A stretch of 64,000 nt of DNA from Roseiarcus sp963820095 (GCA_963820095.1 CAWFZA010000008.1:488068-552067); one strand, 5' to 3'. Counted from the stretch's first letter, positions 31,004 to 42,818 are shown. The notes: generated from the sequence alone by a model not told the origin. Translations and numbers: made by a program.

Positions 31004-32976
31004 ACATCGCCCTCGATCGATCTCAAGTCGCGCCGTCGGCGGAAGCCCTGGAACGTCATATCGCGCGGGCGTCCCATGCATTGCTCGCCCGCCAGCACGA
31101 GGACGGCCATTGGTGCTTCGAACTCGAGGCCGATGCGACGATCCCGGCCGAATACGTGCTGCTGAGACACTTTCGCGGCGAAGAGCCCGATCTCGAGCTT
31201 GAGCGGCTGATCGCCGTGTATCTTCGCCGCATTCAGGGCGACCACGGAGGCTGGCCGCTCGTTCACGCAGGCCCCTTCGACATGAGCGCCAGCGTGAAGG
31301 CCTATTTTGCTCTCAAGATGATCGGCGACGATATCGAGGCGCCCCACATGGCCCATGCCCGCGAGGCCATCCTCGCCCACGGCGGCGCGGCCAGGAGCAA
31401 CGTCTTCACCCGCTTCCTGCTTGCGCTCTACGGCGCGATTCCGTGGAGCGGCGTCCCGACCATGCCGGTCGAGATCATGCTCTTGCCGCGCTGGTTTCCC
31501 TTCCATCTCGACAAGGTGTCCTATTGGGCGCGCACGGTAATGGTCCCGCTTCTGGTGTTGCAGGCGCTCAAGCCGCGCGCGGCCAATCCGCGCGGCGTCG
31601 GAATCGAAGAATTGTTCGTCGCGCCGCCCCAGACCGTGCGGAAATGGCCGACCGGCGCGCATCAGCATTGGGCGGCGGTCAAGTTCTTCGGCGCGATCGA
31701 CTGGCTGCTCAAGCGCGCCGAGCCCTTCTTTCCCGCCGCCGTGCGGCGCCGCGCTATCGACGCTGCGGCGGCTTTCGTGACCGAGCGCCTCAACGGTGAG
31801 GACGGCCTCGGCGCGATCTACCCTGCCATGGCGAACGCCGTCTTGATGTATGACGCGCTCGGCTACCCGCCGGACCATCCCCATCTTGTCGCGGCGCGCC
31901 GGTCGATCGAGAAGCTGCTCGTCGTCGGCAAAGATGAAGCCTATTGCCAGCCCTGCCTGTCGCCGGTGTGGGACACCGCGCTCGTGGCCCATGCGCTGCT
32001 GGAAGCAGGGGGAGAAGCTGGCAGCGAGCCGGTGCGCGCGGCGCTCGATTGGCTTGCGCCGCTGCAAGTGCTCGACGTCAAGGGCGACTGGGCGGCGCAG
32101 CGTCCCAATGTGCGGCCGGGCGGCTGGGCGTTCCAATACGCCAATCCGCATTACCCCGATCTCGACGACACCGCAGTGGTGGCCATGGCGATGGACCGCG
32201 CGGACCGCGGCGGTCTTACCCGCGCTCCCGACGCCCATTCGCCGGCCATCGCCAGGGCGCGCGAGTGGATTGAGGGCTTGCAGAGCCGCAACGGCGCATG
32301 GGCCGCCTTCGACGCCGACAACACCTACTCCTATCTCAACCACATTCCGTTCGCTGATCATGGCGCACTGCTCGACCCGCCGACCGCCGACGTCACGGCG
32401 CGCTGCATTTCAATGCTCGCTCAGCTCGGGGAAACGCGCGAGACGAGTCCGGTCCTCAGGCGCGGGATCGACGCGCTCCTGGCCGACCAGGAGAAGGACG
32501 GAAGCTGGTTTGGCCGCTGGGGCATGAACTATGTTTATGGAACGTGGTCAGCTTTGTGCGCGCTCGCGATCGCCGGCCAGGATCCGCAATCCGAGCCGGT
32601 GCGCCGCGCCGTTGCGTGGCTTGAGCGGATTCAGAATTCGGACGGCGGCTGGGGAGAGAACGCAAGCAGCTACAAGCTCGACTACAAAGGCTACGAACCC
32701 GCGCCGAGCGCCGCCTCTCAGACGGCTTGGGCTGTGCTCGCGCTGATGGCCGCGGGCGAGGCCGACCATCCCGCCGCCGCGCGCGGGGTCGCCTATCTCG
32801 CTTCGACGCAAGGCGAGGACGGCTTCTGGAACGAGCCGTTTCACACGGCGACGGGTTTTCCGCGCGTGTTCTATTTGCGCTACCACGGATATTCGAAGTT
32901 CTTCCCGCTTTGGGCGCTTGCGCGCTACCGCAATCTCAAGCGCGGCAACAGCCGAGCTCCGGCGTTTGGGATGTGA
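31000..32976 (+). CDS. shc: Squalene-hopene cyclase
   Basis: A 658-residue monotopic membrane enzyme that folds squalene into hopene, the final step encoded by this operon. The protonating motif D-x-D-D-T-A is present in YPDLDDTAVVAMAMD, and repeated QW-type motifs are seen (for example RQHEDGHWCFELE, QEKDGSWFGRWGMNYVYGT, QNSDGGWGENASS). The active-site region GGWAFQYANPHYPD is standard. It begins within the hpnE stop and completes hpnABCDE-shc. Intact, so the pathway is probably functional despite the breaks in hpnA, hpnB and hpnE. Confidence 0.96.
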   Translation: MNIALDRSQVAPSAEALERHIARASHALLARQHEDGHWCFELEADATIPAEYVLLRHFRGEEPDLELERLIAVYLRRIQGDHGGWPLVHAGPFDMSASVKAYFALKMIGDDIEAPHMAHAREAILAHGGAARSNVFTRFLLALYGAIPWSGVPTMPVEIMLLPRWFPFHLDKVSYWARTVMVPLLVLQALKPRAANPRGVGIEELFVAPPQTVRKWPTGAHQHWAAVKFFGAIDWLLKRAEPFFPAAVRRRAIDAAAAFVTERLNGEDGLGAIYPAMANAVLMYDALGYPPDHPHLVAARRSIEKLLVVGKDEAYCQPCLSPVWDTALVAHALLEAGGEAGSEPVRAALDWLAPLQVLDVKGDWAAQRPNVRPGGWAFQYANPHYPDLDDTAVVAMAMDRADRGGLTRAPDAHSPAIARAREWIEGLQSRNGAWAAFDADNTYSYLNHIPFADHGALLDPPTADVTARCISMLAQLGETRETSPVLRRGIDALLADQEKDGSWFGRWGMNYVYGTWSALCALAIAGQDPQSEPVRRAVAWLERIQNSDGGWGENASSYKLDYKGYEPAPSAASQTAWAVLALMAAGEADHPAAARGVAYLASTQGEDGFWNEPFHTATGFPRVFYLRYHGYSKFFPLWALARYRNLKRGNSRAPAFGM

Positions 32977-33055
32977 GGGCGTCGCAGGCCACGCCGCTCC
33001 GCTACGGCTGACACCAAGTCCAATCTACGCTCATGTTTTGGTGAAATCAGACGCT

Positions 33056-33083
33056 TTGCTGGCGCAATCCAGTCCTATATACT
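33056..33083 (+). promoter_or_regulatory. Candidate sigma-70-type promoter for the inositol-phosphate operon
   Basis: ttgctg (33056-33061) and tatact (33078-33083) are separated by 16 bases and lie about 80 bases before the synthase start, in the only sizeable gap upstream of the six-gene unit. Both boxes are close to the housekeeping consensus. Confidence 0.4.
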
Positions 33084-33161
33084 TCAGGTTTTCAACAAGC
33101 CTGCGGATGAAGACGGACCCCGTTCACGCCGTCAGCGGGCGCCGTGGGGATTTCTGAGCGA

Positions 33162-34310
<1,149 letters not shown>

Positions 34311-35029
34311 GTGCAAGTGATCGAAACGGTGTTGTTTGATTTTGGCGGCACGCTCGACTCTGACGGAGTGGCGTGGAAGGAGCGCTTCCACGATCTCTAC
34401 CGTGCGGAGGGGCTGGATCTGTCCCCCGACGCTTTTGCGCCGGCCTTCTACGCCGCCGATGACGCGCTTGTCGGCGTGCTTCCGCCTACGAGCGGCCTCG
34501 AGGAGACGGTGGACGCCTTGGCCGGCAGGTCTCGAGGCCGAACTGGCGGGCGCGGTGCGGGCCGGCCGGGCGAGAATCGACGAGGCTCGGGGCCAAGCGT
34601 GTCGCGTCGCGATTTCTGTCCGGAATGTCCGCCGCCTTCGCCCGCAATCGCCCGGTCCTCGAGGCGCTCGGCGAACGCTACCGGCTCGGCGTGGTCTCGA
34701 ACTTCTATGGCAATCTCGAAGCAGCATGCGAGAGTTCGGGCCTCGCGCCTTTGTTCGGGGTCATGACGGATAGCCAGCGGGTCGGCGCTGAAAAGCCCGA
34801 GCCGGCGATTTTCCAGGCCGCTCTTTCAGCGCTCAATGCGACGGCGGCGACGACCGTGATGGTCGGCGACTCGTTGCGCCGCGACGGTGAGGGGGCGCGG
34901 CGCTCGGGATTAAGCTTCATCTGGATCGCGCCCGAATCTGTGCGGGCTGCGGAGCGCGGCGGCCTCGCGGACCGGCCCGTTCTCGCGGCGGTGACCGCGC
35001 TGCCGGATCTGCTCGAAATCCTGACGTGA
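34311..35029 (+). CDS. HAD-superfamily hydrolase
   Basis: About 239 residues, starting at GTG 34311 directly after the synthase stop. The nucleophile motif is VLFDFGGTLDSDGVAW, the second-motif region LGVVSNFYGNLEAACESSGL, then KPEPAIFQAALSAL and the metal motif MVGDSLRRDGEGA. Its place suggests it dephosphorylates inositol phosphate or a later intermediate (inference). Two frame breaks lie at about 34521 and 34590. Removing one base at each gives ALAAGLEAELAGAVRAGRARIDEARAKRVASRFLSGM as a continuous helical cap; the second break is in a four-G run. Confidence 0.82.
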
Positions 35030-35755
35030 CCGGCGCGTCCGCATCGCCCGCCTTGCGGGGAGGCGTCATCGCCGCCGGTCATGGGACGCGGCTGCGCGCC
35101 GACGGATATCGCGTCAGCAAGCCGATGACGCCTGTCGGCGGACGACCGCTGATCGCCCATGCGCTTGATCGCTTTCGCGCGGTCGGCGTTCGCCAGGCGA
35201 CCGTCATCGTCAACGAAGACAGCGACGATTGCCGTCGGTGGCTCGATGATAACGCCAATTCCTTGGACCTCGACGTGATCGTGCGGACGACGCCGTCGTC
35301 CTACGCGAGCTTTGAGCTTGTCGCCGCGAGGCTTGCCGGCGCGCCCGCGTTGATCACGACGGTGGACGCGATCATGCCGGTTGGCGCCTTCCAACGCTTT
35401 GTGAACTCGGCCGCAAGCTTTCCGGACGACGCGCTTGTGCTTGGCCTGACCGGTCATGTCGATGACGAGAATCCGCTATGGGCGAGCCTGCAGGAAGACG
35501 GCCGCATTCGCCAGCTCGGCGGCAAGCCACGGCAGCCATGTCACGGCCGGGATCTATTGGCTGCCGGCGCAACGGGTTGCCGAGCGATCCGGGCGCTTCG
35601 AGCGCCTGCGCGACTATCTCAAGTGGGTGGTCGACGAAGGCCGCCCTGTCTATGGCGTCGTCCTGCCTCTGGTGTTCGATATCGATCGCGCGCACGACGT
35701 CGAGGCCGCGGAGCAGGCCGGGCTCCACCGCTCGCCTGAGAATGCTCGCGCATGA
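35026..35755 (+). CDS. MobA/IspD-like nucleotidyltransferase
   Basis: About 243 residues, starting at GTG 35026 within the HAD stop. The NTP-binding signature is GVIAAGHGTRLRADGYRVSKPMTPVGGRPLI, and the metal aspartate lies in TTVDAIMP. This fold moves NMP onto sugar or alcohol phosphates. L-myo-inositol-1-phosphate cytidylyltransferases belong to the same superfamily, so making a nucleotide-activated cyclitol is possible. A frame break near 35527 is repaired by removing one c, giving GGKHGSHVTAGIYWLPAQ. The end overlaps the ATP-grasp gene (ATGA). Confidence 0.8.
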
Positions 35756-36603
35756 ACAGGGGAGCCGCCTGCATTGGCGTCCTGCGCGAGACGGCGCACT
35801 CGCCCGGCCGCGTCGACGACGATGCGGCGATCATGCGAAGCGTCGGCGAAGCCTTGACGGCGCGGGGCTTCACGGTCGAATTGGTCGCCGCCGACGCCGT
35901 GGTTGAAGCCTCCTCGGCCAACCTCTTCGTCATGTGCGAGCGCGGGACGGTTCTCGATCGCCTGGCGGCGATGGAGAATAGAGGCTCGATCGTGGTCAAC
36001 TCGCCGGCGGCAATTCGCAACACTTATCGCCACCGCATGGTTGAGCTTTTCGCCCGCCATCGCGTCTTAGCGCCGATGAGCTGGATCGTCGCCGCCGACG
36101 CGAACACGCCGCGCCCGGCCGACTGCGCCTGGATCAAGCGCTATGATTTCCACGCGACGCAACGCGACGACGTGATGTACGCCGCCTCAGATACGGGCTG
36201 GCGCGAGGCTTTGCGCCGTTTCGCCGACCGCGGCATCCCCTTCGTCGTCGCCCAGGAGCATGTGGCGGGCGATCTCGTCAAATTCTACGGCGTTCGGAAT
36301 CGCGCGGCCGCTGCAGGCGCGAACTGGTTCCAATGGTTCTATCATCGTGACAAGGGCATGCTGGGGCACGCGTTCGATCCAGCTCGCCTGAGCGAGGCCG
36401 CGTTCGTCGCGGCCGGTGCGCTGGGCCTCGAAGTCTTCGGCGGCGACGCCGTCATCAAGGCTGACGGCGCGCCGATGATCATCGATCTCAACGCGTGGCC
36501 GAGCTACGCGCTCTACCGCGACCGCGCCGCGGAGGCGATCGCCGATTGCCTGACCGAGCGCTTCCAGCGGCGCCCGCGCTTGGTCGCGTCAGCAAGGAAT
36601 TGA
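35752..36603 (+). CDS. ATP-grasp (RimK/glutathione synthetase-like) ligase
   Basis: A 283-residue protein with an ATP-grasp layout: an N-terminal domain (VLRETAHSPGRVDDDAAIMRSVGEAL), a linker NSPAAIRNTYRHRMVELF, the nucleotide-binding region WIKRYDFHATQRDDVMYA, VAQEHVAGDLVKFYGV, and the metal-binding end GGDAVIKADGAPMIIDLNAWPSYA with its D-x-N. Such enzymes join a carboxylate to an amine or other nucleophile through an acyl phosphate. In this operon it could acylate an aminocyclitol. Substrates are not readable from the sequence. Intact. Confidence 0.85.
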   Translation: MNRGAACIGVLRETAHSPGRVDDDAAIMRSVGEALTARGFTVELVAADAVVEASSANLFVMCERGTVLDRLAAMENRGSIVVNSPAAIRNTYRHRMVELFARHRVLAPMSWIVAADANTPRPADCAWIKRYDFHATQRDDVMYAASDTGWREALRRFADRGIPFVVAQEHVAGDLVKFYGVRNRAAAAGANWFQWFYHRDKGMLGHAFDPARLSEAAFVAAGALGLEVFGGDAVIKADGAPMIIDLNAWPSYALYRDRAAEAIADCLTERFQRRPRLVASARN

Positions 36604-36607
36604 TCCG

Positions 36608-37968
36608 TTGAACGAAGTCCCGTCACCGAGCGCCACATTCCAGCGCCGCGCCGTGCCTGGTCCAAAATCCAAGGCGATCTTCGATCATGAGGCCAAGGCG
36701 ATGGCGCCCGGCCTGCAATCGATCGCGCTCTTCTCGCAGATCGTCGTCGACCACGCCGAGGGCTGCACCATCACCGACGTGGACGGCAACCAATATCTCG
36801 ACTTCATCGCGGGCATTGCAGTCGGCAGCGTGGGCCACAGTCACCCGCACTACGTGAAGCGCCTCAAGGAGCAAATCGAACGGTCGACCTTCGGCAGCTT
36901 CACGACCGAGACGCGGGCGCTCTTCCTCAATCTCGTCGCCTCGCTCTTGCCCGGAGGGCTTACGCATCTGCAATTGTTTTCCGGCGGCGCCGAGGCGGTC
37001 GAGGCGGCGTTCCGGCTTGCCAAGTCGGTGACCAAGAAGTTCGAGTTCATCGGCTTCTGGGGCGGCTTTCACGGCAAGAGCCAGGGCGTTATCGGCATGC
37101 TGGGCGGCGGCTATCGCAATCATCAGGGACCGTTTCCGCCGGGCATGCATCATTCGCCCTATGCGGACTGCTACCGCTGCCCGTTCAATCTGCAGCACCC
37201 GTCGTGCGGCATGGCCTGCGCCGAGCATCTGCGCAACGTGATCAAGAACGACACGCAGGGCGAGCTTGCGGCGATCATCATCGAGCCGATGCAGGGCACG
37301 GCCGGCAACGTGATTCCTCCCGACGACTTCATCCACGCGGTGCGCGAGATCGCAACGGAAGCCGGCGCGCTTCTCATCGCCGACGAAATTCTGGTCGGCT
37401 TCGGCCGCACCGGCAAGATGTGGGCCTCCGATCACTTTGGCCTGAAACCCGACATCATGACGATCGGCAAGGGCATCGGCGGCGGCTTTCCTTTGAGCGC
37501 CGTCGCCTCGTCGCTCGAGCGCATGTCGGCGACGCCGTTCGGCGAGCCGAGCGGCAGTTCGTCGAGCTACGGCGGCAATCCGCTCGCCGCCGCGGCTGGG
37601 CCTCGGCGCGGTCGAGGCGATCCTTGAAGACAAGCTCGTCGAGAATTCGGCGCGCGTCGGAAAGGTCATGCTCGAAGCCTTGAAGAAGGTGCAGGAGAAG
37701 TACCGCTTCATTGGCGACGTGCGCGGACGCGGCCTGCTCATCGGCGTCGAGATGGTGTCCGATCGCAAGACCAAAGAGCCATTGGACAAGACAGATCACG
37801 CGCGCGCTCTTCCATGAGGCGCTGGAGCGCGGCCTCATCACCATGTCCTATTCGAACGTCATTCGCATCAATCCGCCTCTCGTCATCACCGAGGAGGAAG
37901 CTTTGCGCGGCGTCGATATTCTCGACCAGTCCTTCGCCGCGATCGCGCGCCGGTTCGGGCTCGACTGA
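36608..37968 (+). CDS. Class III PLP-dependent aminotransferase
   Basis: About 450 residues from TTG 36608, 4 bases after the ligase stop. The start RRAVPGPKSKAIFDHEAKAMAPGLQSIALFSQ is typical of 4-aminobutyrate/ornithine-type class III enzymes. PLP contacts include LFSGGAEAVEAAFRLAK, LLIADEILVGFGRTGKMWA and the Schiff-base lysine in TIGKGIGGGFPLSA. The insert CYRCPFNLQHPSCGMACAEHL has four cysteines that may bind metal. Many aminocyclitol aminotransferases belong to other PLP groups, so the acceptor could instead be an aldehyde. Breaks at about 37601 and 37793 are repaired by removing one base each (LGAVEAILEDKL and DKTITRALFHEAL restored). Confidence 0.85.
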
Positions 37969-37977
37969 GCAGCGAAC

Positions 37978-38987
37978 GTGCTGAAAGGCGCGTTCATCGG
38001 CTTCGGCAATGTCGCGGCCAACGGGCACATGCCCGGCTGGCGCGCCCGCGACGATGTGCGGATCGTCGCGGCGACCGACGCCGCCCCGTCGCGCGCGCGA
38101 GGCGTTTCTCGCCGCCTGCCCCGACGGCCGATGGCATGCAACCGTCGATGATCTGCTATCGGGCGAAAAGCTCGATTTCGTCGACATCTGCGCGCCGCCG
38201 GGCAGCCACGCGGCGCTGATCGAACGGGCGCTTGATGCGGGCCTTCATGTGCTGAGCGAGAAGCCGCTGGTCACCCGGGTCGAGGACGCGGAGCGCGTGG
38301 CCGGCGCCGCCGCGCGCTCGGGACGCGTCCTGCATACGGTGCACAATTGGCTTTGCGCGCCGGTCTGCCGCAAGATTTCGGCTCTGGTTGACGAGGGCGC
38401 GGTCGGGCCCGTGCGAAGCGTCCGCTGGCGGACGCTGAGAACCCAGCCGGCGATCGCGGTCAGCGCGAAGGGCGCGGCAAACTGGCGCGTCGATCCGGAA
38501 CAAGCCGGCGGCGGGATCCTGTTCGATCACGGCTGGCACGCGCTCTATTGCGTCACGCGCTGGGCCGGCGCTCCGGACAGCGTCGCAGCAACGCTCGAGA
38601 CGCGCCGCTTCCACGATCAGCCGCTCGAAGACACAGCGAGCGTTGACCTCGTCACGGCCGCCGGCGTGAGCAACATCTTTTTGACCTGGGCCGCCGACGA
38701 GCGCTCGAATGCGAATCGAGATCGAGGGCGAAGAGGGCGAGATCCGGTGTTTCGGCGACGCGGTGATCCTGAAATCGCGCGCGGGCGAGCGCCGCTGGAC
38801 GTCGCCGTCCCTGTCGGAAGGGTCGCACCATCCCGACTGGTTTGGCGGGGTGGCGGCGGACTTTGTCGCCGCGGCGACCGGCCGGCGAGAAGCAACCTGG
38901 ACGAGGCGTCTGTTATGCGCCCGCCTGATCGACGCCGCCCAGCGGTCGAGCGCCGCGGGCGGCGTCCGGGTCGCCCTCGCCGGATAA
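37978..38987 (+). CDS. Gfo/Idh/MocA-family oxidoreductase
   Basis: About 335 residues from GTG 37978. The Rossmann start reads LKGAFIGFGNVAANGHMPGW; EKP in HVLSEKPLVTRVEDAE is the family's active-site lysine motif, and GGGILFDHGWHALYCV gives the histidine-bearing active-site helix. Members oxidise or reduce sugars and inositols at one carbon, so this could form an inosose ready for transamination by the preceding enzyme. Breaks lie near 38100 (a gc repeat) and 38713. It ends the six-gene operon. Confidence 0.82.
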
Positions 38988-39014
38988 GCCGAGGACGCGT
39001 CGTGCTCGCCTGCG

Positions 39015-39574
39015 TCAGTCGTTCTGACCCGGACCGCCGCGGGTCGCCTCAAAGAGGAACCAGGTCCGCCGCTCGGTCTCGTCGATCCAGACTTCGAGCA
39101 GGCTCGCGGTCGCGACGTCGCCATACTCGTCGCACACGTCGTGGACCTCGCGCATGCTCGACGTCAGGCTCTTGTTGTCGTCGCGCAGTTCCGCCAGCAT
39201 GTCCTTCGGATCGACATAGTCGGCGTCGTTGTCGAGAATGCGCTGGCGTCGCGCGATGTCGCCGATCGAGCGGAGGGTCGTGCCGCCGATCTTGCGGGCC
39301 CGCTCGGCGATCGGGTCGGTCATGGCGAAAATCTGGTCGCCGTGCTCGTCCAGAAGCAGATGGTAGTCGCGGAAATGCGGCCCGCTCATGTGCCAGTGGA
39401 AATTCTTGGTCTTCACGTAGAGAGCGAAGACGTCCGCCAGCAGTCCCGGCAAGCGCGGCCGAAATATCCCGTGTCGCCTCCGGCTTGAGGTCGGTCGGCG
39501 TGCCGAGGCGCTCGCGCACGTAGATGTCTTTCGCACCTCGGCCGTGGTTCTCTTTCGCCGCTCGTTTTCGCCAT
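39015..39574 (-). CDS. dps: Dps-family DNA-binding ferritin-like protein
   Basis: About 185 residues, starting at ATG 39574 behind gaggagg. The ferroxidase-centre signature is KTKNFHWHMSGPHFRDYHLLLDEHGDQIFAMTDPIAERARKIGG, and the C-terminal helix ends ETERRTWFLFEATRGGPGQND. Dps dodecamers store iron, use up peroxide and protect DNA in stationary phase. The lead KDIYVRERLGTPTDLKPEA is the usual N-terminal extension of rhizobial Dps. Frame breaks near 39451 and 39553 are each repaired by removing one base (ISAALPGLLADVFALYV). Confidence 0.88.
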
Positions 39575-39727
39575 TCCGGCCTCCTCGGTCTTGATTCCAC
39601 GTGACCGCAAGGCCCGGGTGCGAGCTCGCAGGCAGGCGGCGAGCCTGCGCCACGAACTCGCCGCGACCTCGCTGCTGAGCTGATCGTCGCACGCCTCGGT
39701 CGTCGACACCAGCCCGCTCGTGAGCTT

Positions 39728-40507
39728 TCACAACCGTCGTTCGACCATTATCTCCTTGATGTGGACGATCGCCTTGGCGGGGTTCAGACCCTTGGGGCAG
39801 GTCTGGGCGCAGTTCATGATCGTGTGGCAGCGATAGAGGCGGAACGGGTCCTCGAGATTGTCGAGCCGCTCGCCCTGCGCTTCGTCGCGGGAGTCGATGA
39901 GCCAGCGATAGGCCTGCAGCAGGACCGCCGGCCCGAGATAGCGGTCCCCGTTCCACCAGTAGCTTGGACACGACGTCGAGCAGCACGCGCACAGGATGCA
40001 CTCGTAGAGGCCGTCGAGCTTCGAGCGATCGTCGGGCGACTGCAGCCATTCCTTCTCCGGCGCCGGACTGACGGTCTTGAGCCACGGCTCGATCGAGGCG
40101 TGCTGAGCGAAGAAGACCGAGAGATCGGGCACCAGGTCCTTGATCACCTCCTGGTGCGGCAGCGGATAGATCGTCACCGGCGCCGGGACGTCGTCGATGC
40201 CGCGCGTGCAGGCGAGCGTATTCATGCCCCCAATATTCATCGCGCATGAGCCGCACACCCCCTCGCGGCACGAGCGGCGGAAGGTGAGCGTCGAATTGAT
40301 CTTGGACTTGATCCAGATGAGCGCGTCGAGAACCATCGGACCGCAATCGTCGCGGTCGACGAAGTAGGTGTCGATGCGCGGGTTCAAGCCGTCGTCGGGG
40401 TTCCAGCGATAGATGCGGAACTCCGTCGTCCGTTTCGCATGGGCGGGCTTTGGCCAGGTCTTGCCCGGCTTGATGCGCGAGTTCTCGGGGAGGGTTAGCT
40501 GGACCAT
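39728..40507 (-). CDS. sdhB: Succinate dehydrogenase iron-sulfur subunit
   Basis: A 259-residue complex II subunit carrying three clusters. The 2Fe-2S ligands are in SCREGVCGSCAMNIGG and LACTRG; the 4Fe-4S and 3Fe-4S ligands are in CILCACCSTSCPSYWW, CHTIMNCAQTCPKGLNP. It passes electrons from the SdhA flavin to quinone at the inner membrane. Last gene of the sdhCDAB string, 46 bases after sdhA. Intact. Confidence 0.96.
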   Translation of the reverse strand: MVQLTLPENSRIKPGKTWPKPAHAKRTTEFRIYRWNPDDGLNPRIDTYFVDRDDCGPMVLDALIWIKSKINSTLTFRRSCREGVCGSCAMNIGGMNTLACTRGIDDVPAPVTIYPLPHQEVIKDLVPDLSVFFAQHASIEPWLKTVSPAPEKEWLQSPDDRSKLDGLYECILCACCSTSCPSYWWNGDRYLGPAVLLQAYRWLIDSRDEAQGERLDNLEDPFRLYRCHTIMNCAQTCPKGLNPAKAIVHIKEIMVERRL

Positions 40508-40553
40508 AGCGGCTTATTCATTCCCGAAAGATCTTTCTAGCTGCGCCGCCGGC

Positions 40554-42391
40554 TCAATACACCCGCGCCTTCGGCTCGATGTAGCCGACATCGTTGCTCA
40601 TCGTATAGGTGTGCACCGGCCGGTAGTCGATCGCCACCGTCTGTTTGTCAGGGATCGATCCAGGCGAGGGTATGCTTCATCCAGTTGACGTCGTCGCGCT
40701 TGGGAAAATCCTCGCGGGCATGCGCGCCGCGGCTTTCCTGGCGATTTAAGGCGCCCTCCATCGTCACGACCGCTTGGACGATCAGATTGTCGTATTCCAG
40801 TGTTTCGATGAGATCCGAGTTCCAGATCAGCGAACGATCGGTCACGGAGACGTCGTCGCCATTTCGCCAAGCGGAGTGAATTTCTTCGTTGCCTTCAGCC
40901 AGCACTTCGCCGGTGCGGAAGACAGCGCAGTTCTCCTGCATGACGCGCTGCATGTTCAGCCTGAGCTCCGCCGTCGGGGTCTTGCCCTTGGCGTTGCGGA
41001 ACCGGTCGAGCCGGGAAAGCGCGAACTCGGCGCTGTCCTTGGCGAGCTCAGGTTGTTTGTCGCCGGGCTTGAGCATCTCGGCGGCGCGCAGGCCCGCGGC
41101 GCGACCGAACACGACGAGGTCGATCAGCGAGTTGGACCCAAGCCGGTTTGCGCCGTGCACCGAGACGCATGCCGCTTCGCCGAGCGCCATCAGTCCGGGC
41201 ACGATCGCATCCGGGATCGCCGTTGACCTTGGTCAGGACCTCGCCATGATAATTCGTCGGGATGCCGCCCATGTTGTAGTGCACCGTTGGCAGGACGGGA
41301 ATCGGCTCCTTGGTCAGATCGACGCCGGCGAAGATTCTGGCGCTCTCGGAAATGCCGGGCAGCCGCTCATGCAGCACCTTGGGATCGAGATGGTCGAGGT
41401 GCAGGTAGATATGGTCGTTGTCCTTGCCGACGCCGCGGCCCTCGCGGATCTCCATCGTCATCGCCCGGCTGACGACGTCGCGCGAAGCAAGGTCCTTGGC
41501 GGATGGCGCGTGGCGCTCCATGAAGCGCTCGCCCTCCGAATTCACCAAATAACCGCCTTCGCCGCGCGCGCCTTCCGTGATGAGGCAGCCCGCGCCATAG
41601 ATGCCGGTCGGATGGAACTGCACGAACTCCATGTCCTGCAGCGGCAGGCCCGCGCGCAGCGCCATCGCGTTGCCGTCCCCGGTGCAAGTGTGAGCGGAAG
41701 TCGCCGAGAAATAGGCGCGGCCATAGCCGCCGGTGGCCAGCACCGTGGTCTGAGCGCGAAACCGGTGGATCGTTCCATCGTCCAGTTTGAGGCAGACGAT
41801 TCCGCGCACCGCGCCTTCCGTGTCTCGGATGAGGTCGATGGCGAAATATTCGATGAAGAATTGGCACTTCGCATTCAGCGCCTGACCGTAGAGCGTGTGC
41901 AGGATGGCGTGGCCGGTGCGATCGGCAGCGGCGCAAGTGCGCTGCGCAATGCCTTTGCCATAGTCGGTGGTCATCCCGCCGAACGGGCGTTGATAGATCT
42001 TGCCTTCTTCGGTGCGCGAGAACGGCACGCCCCAATGGTCGAGTTCGTAGACCGCTGCCGGCGCCTGGCGGCACATATATTCGATCGCATCCTGGTCGCC
42101 GAGCCAATCCGAGCCCTTGACGGTGTCGTACATGTGCCAGCGCCAGTCGTCCGGGCCCATATTGCCGAGGGAAGCAGAAATGCCGCCCTGCGCGGCGACC
42201 GTGTGGGACCGGGTCGGGAACACTTTCGAGATGCACGCGGTGCGTAAGCCCGCCTGGGCGCAACCGACGCTCGCCCGCAGACCGGAGCCGCCCGCGCCGA
42301 CCACAACAACATCGAATGTATGGTCGGTAATCGGATAGGCCTTGCCCCCGAGCGCCGGCGCGCTCTGCGCGGAAGAGCCATTGGTCGTCAT
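40554..42391 (-). CDS. sdhA: Succinate dehydrogenase flavoprotein subunit
   Basis: About 612 residues. FAD is bound at VVVVGAGGSGLRASVG, and the covalent-flavin histidine lies in FPTRSHTVAAQGGIS. Active-site segments QFHPTGIYGAGCLITEG, VHYNMGGIPTNYHG and HGANRLGSNSLIDLVVFGR are all present. The gene is cut by breaks at about 41213 (an extra base in ccggg) and 40650; removing one base at each restores GDPDAIVPGLMALGEAA and the standard tail DKQTVAIDYRPVHTYTMSNDVGYIEPKARVY. A TCA-cycle enzyme of this kind is unlikely to be dead, which supports sequence error. Confidence 0.94.
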
Positions 42392-42415
42392 TGATGTCCG
42401 TCTTCTAAAGGTTGG

Positions 42416-42805
42416 TCAGGTGAAGGCGACGCGCAGCGTCGCATAGAGGCAGGCCAGCGCCAGAAGCGCGGCGAAACAGGTGTTGGCCGCCAGCGCCCAG
42501 GCGCGCGACTGGCCGCCGATATAATCGACGATGATGGAGCGCATGCCAAGCTCCATATGGACAATGCCGGCGAGAATGAAAGCCAAGAGCAGGATCGCCG
42601 GGATGGGGCGCGTGAGCTCGGCCCGCACGCCGTTATAGTCCTTGCGCAGGAGGTCGATCATCAGCCAGACGAAGCCGATCGAAAGCGGGATCAGCGCGAC
42701 CGAGGTCACGTGAGTGACCCACGCCTCGGTCGTTCCCGCGCGTCCGGAGCCAAGGAACCGGACCCTGCCGAGGGGGGTGCGCAGATCGCCTGGATAATCG
42801 GCCAA
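42416..42805 (-). CDS. sdhD: Succinate dehydrogenase membrane anchor subunit D
   Basis: A 129-residue membrane protein with three hydrophobic helices (VTSVALIPLSIGFVWLMIDLL, AILLLAFILAGIVHMELGM, ALAANTCFAALLALACLYATL). The phrase TPLGRVRFLGSGRAGTTEAW is typical of alphaproteobacterial SdhD, and the histidine in IVHMELGMRSIIVDYI lies where haem and quinone bind. It sits between sdhC and sdhA. Confidence 0.9.
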   Translation of the reverse strand: MADYPGDLRTPLGRVRFLGSGRAGTTEAWVTHVTSVALIPLSIGFVWLMIDLLRKDYNGVRAELTRPIPAILLLAFILAGIVHMELGMRSIIVDYIGGQSRAWALAANTCFAALLALACLYATLRVAFT

Positions 42806-42818
42806 TTGCGTTGCTCTC

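Noticed and set aside
30928..32361. A 477-codon open frame opposite the squalene-hopene cyclase gene
   Set aside because: The plus strand encodes a complete, motif-bearing cyclase; the opposite frame has no recognisable domain.
40554..42391. sdhA as a true pseudogene
   Set aside because: Both breaks are repaired by removing one base with no loss of conserved residues, and the other sdh subunits are intact.
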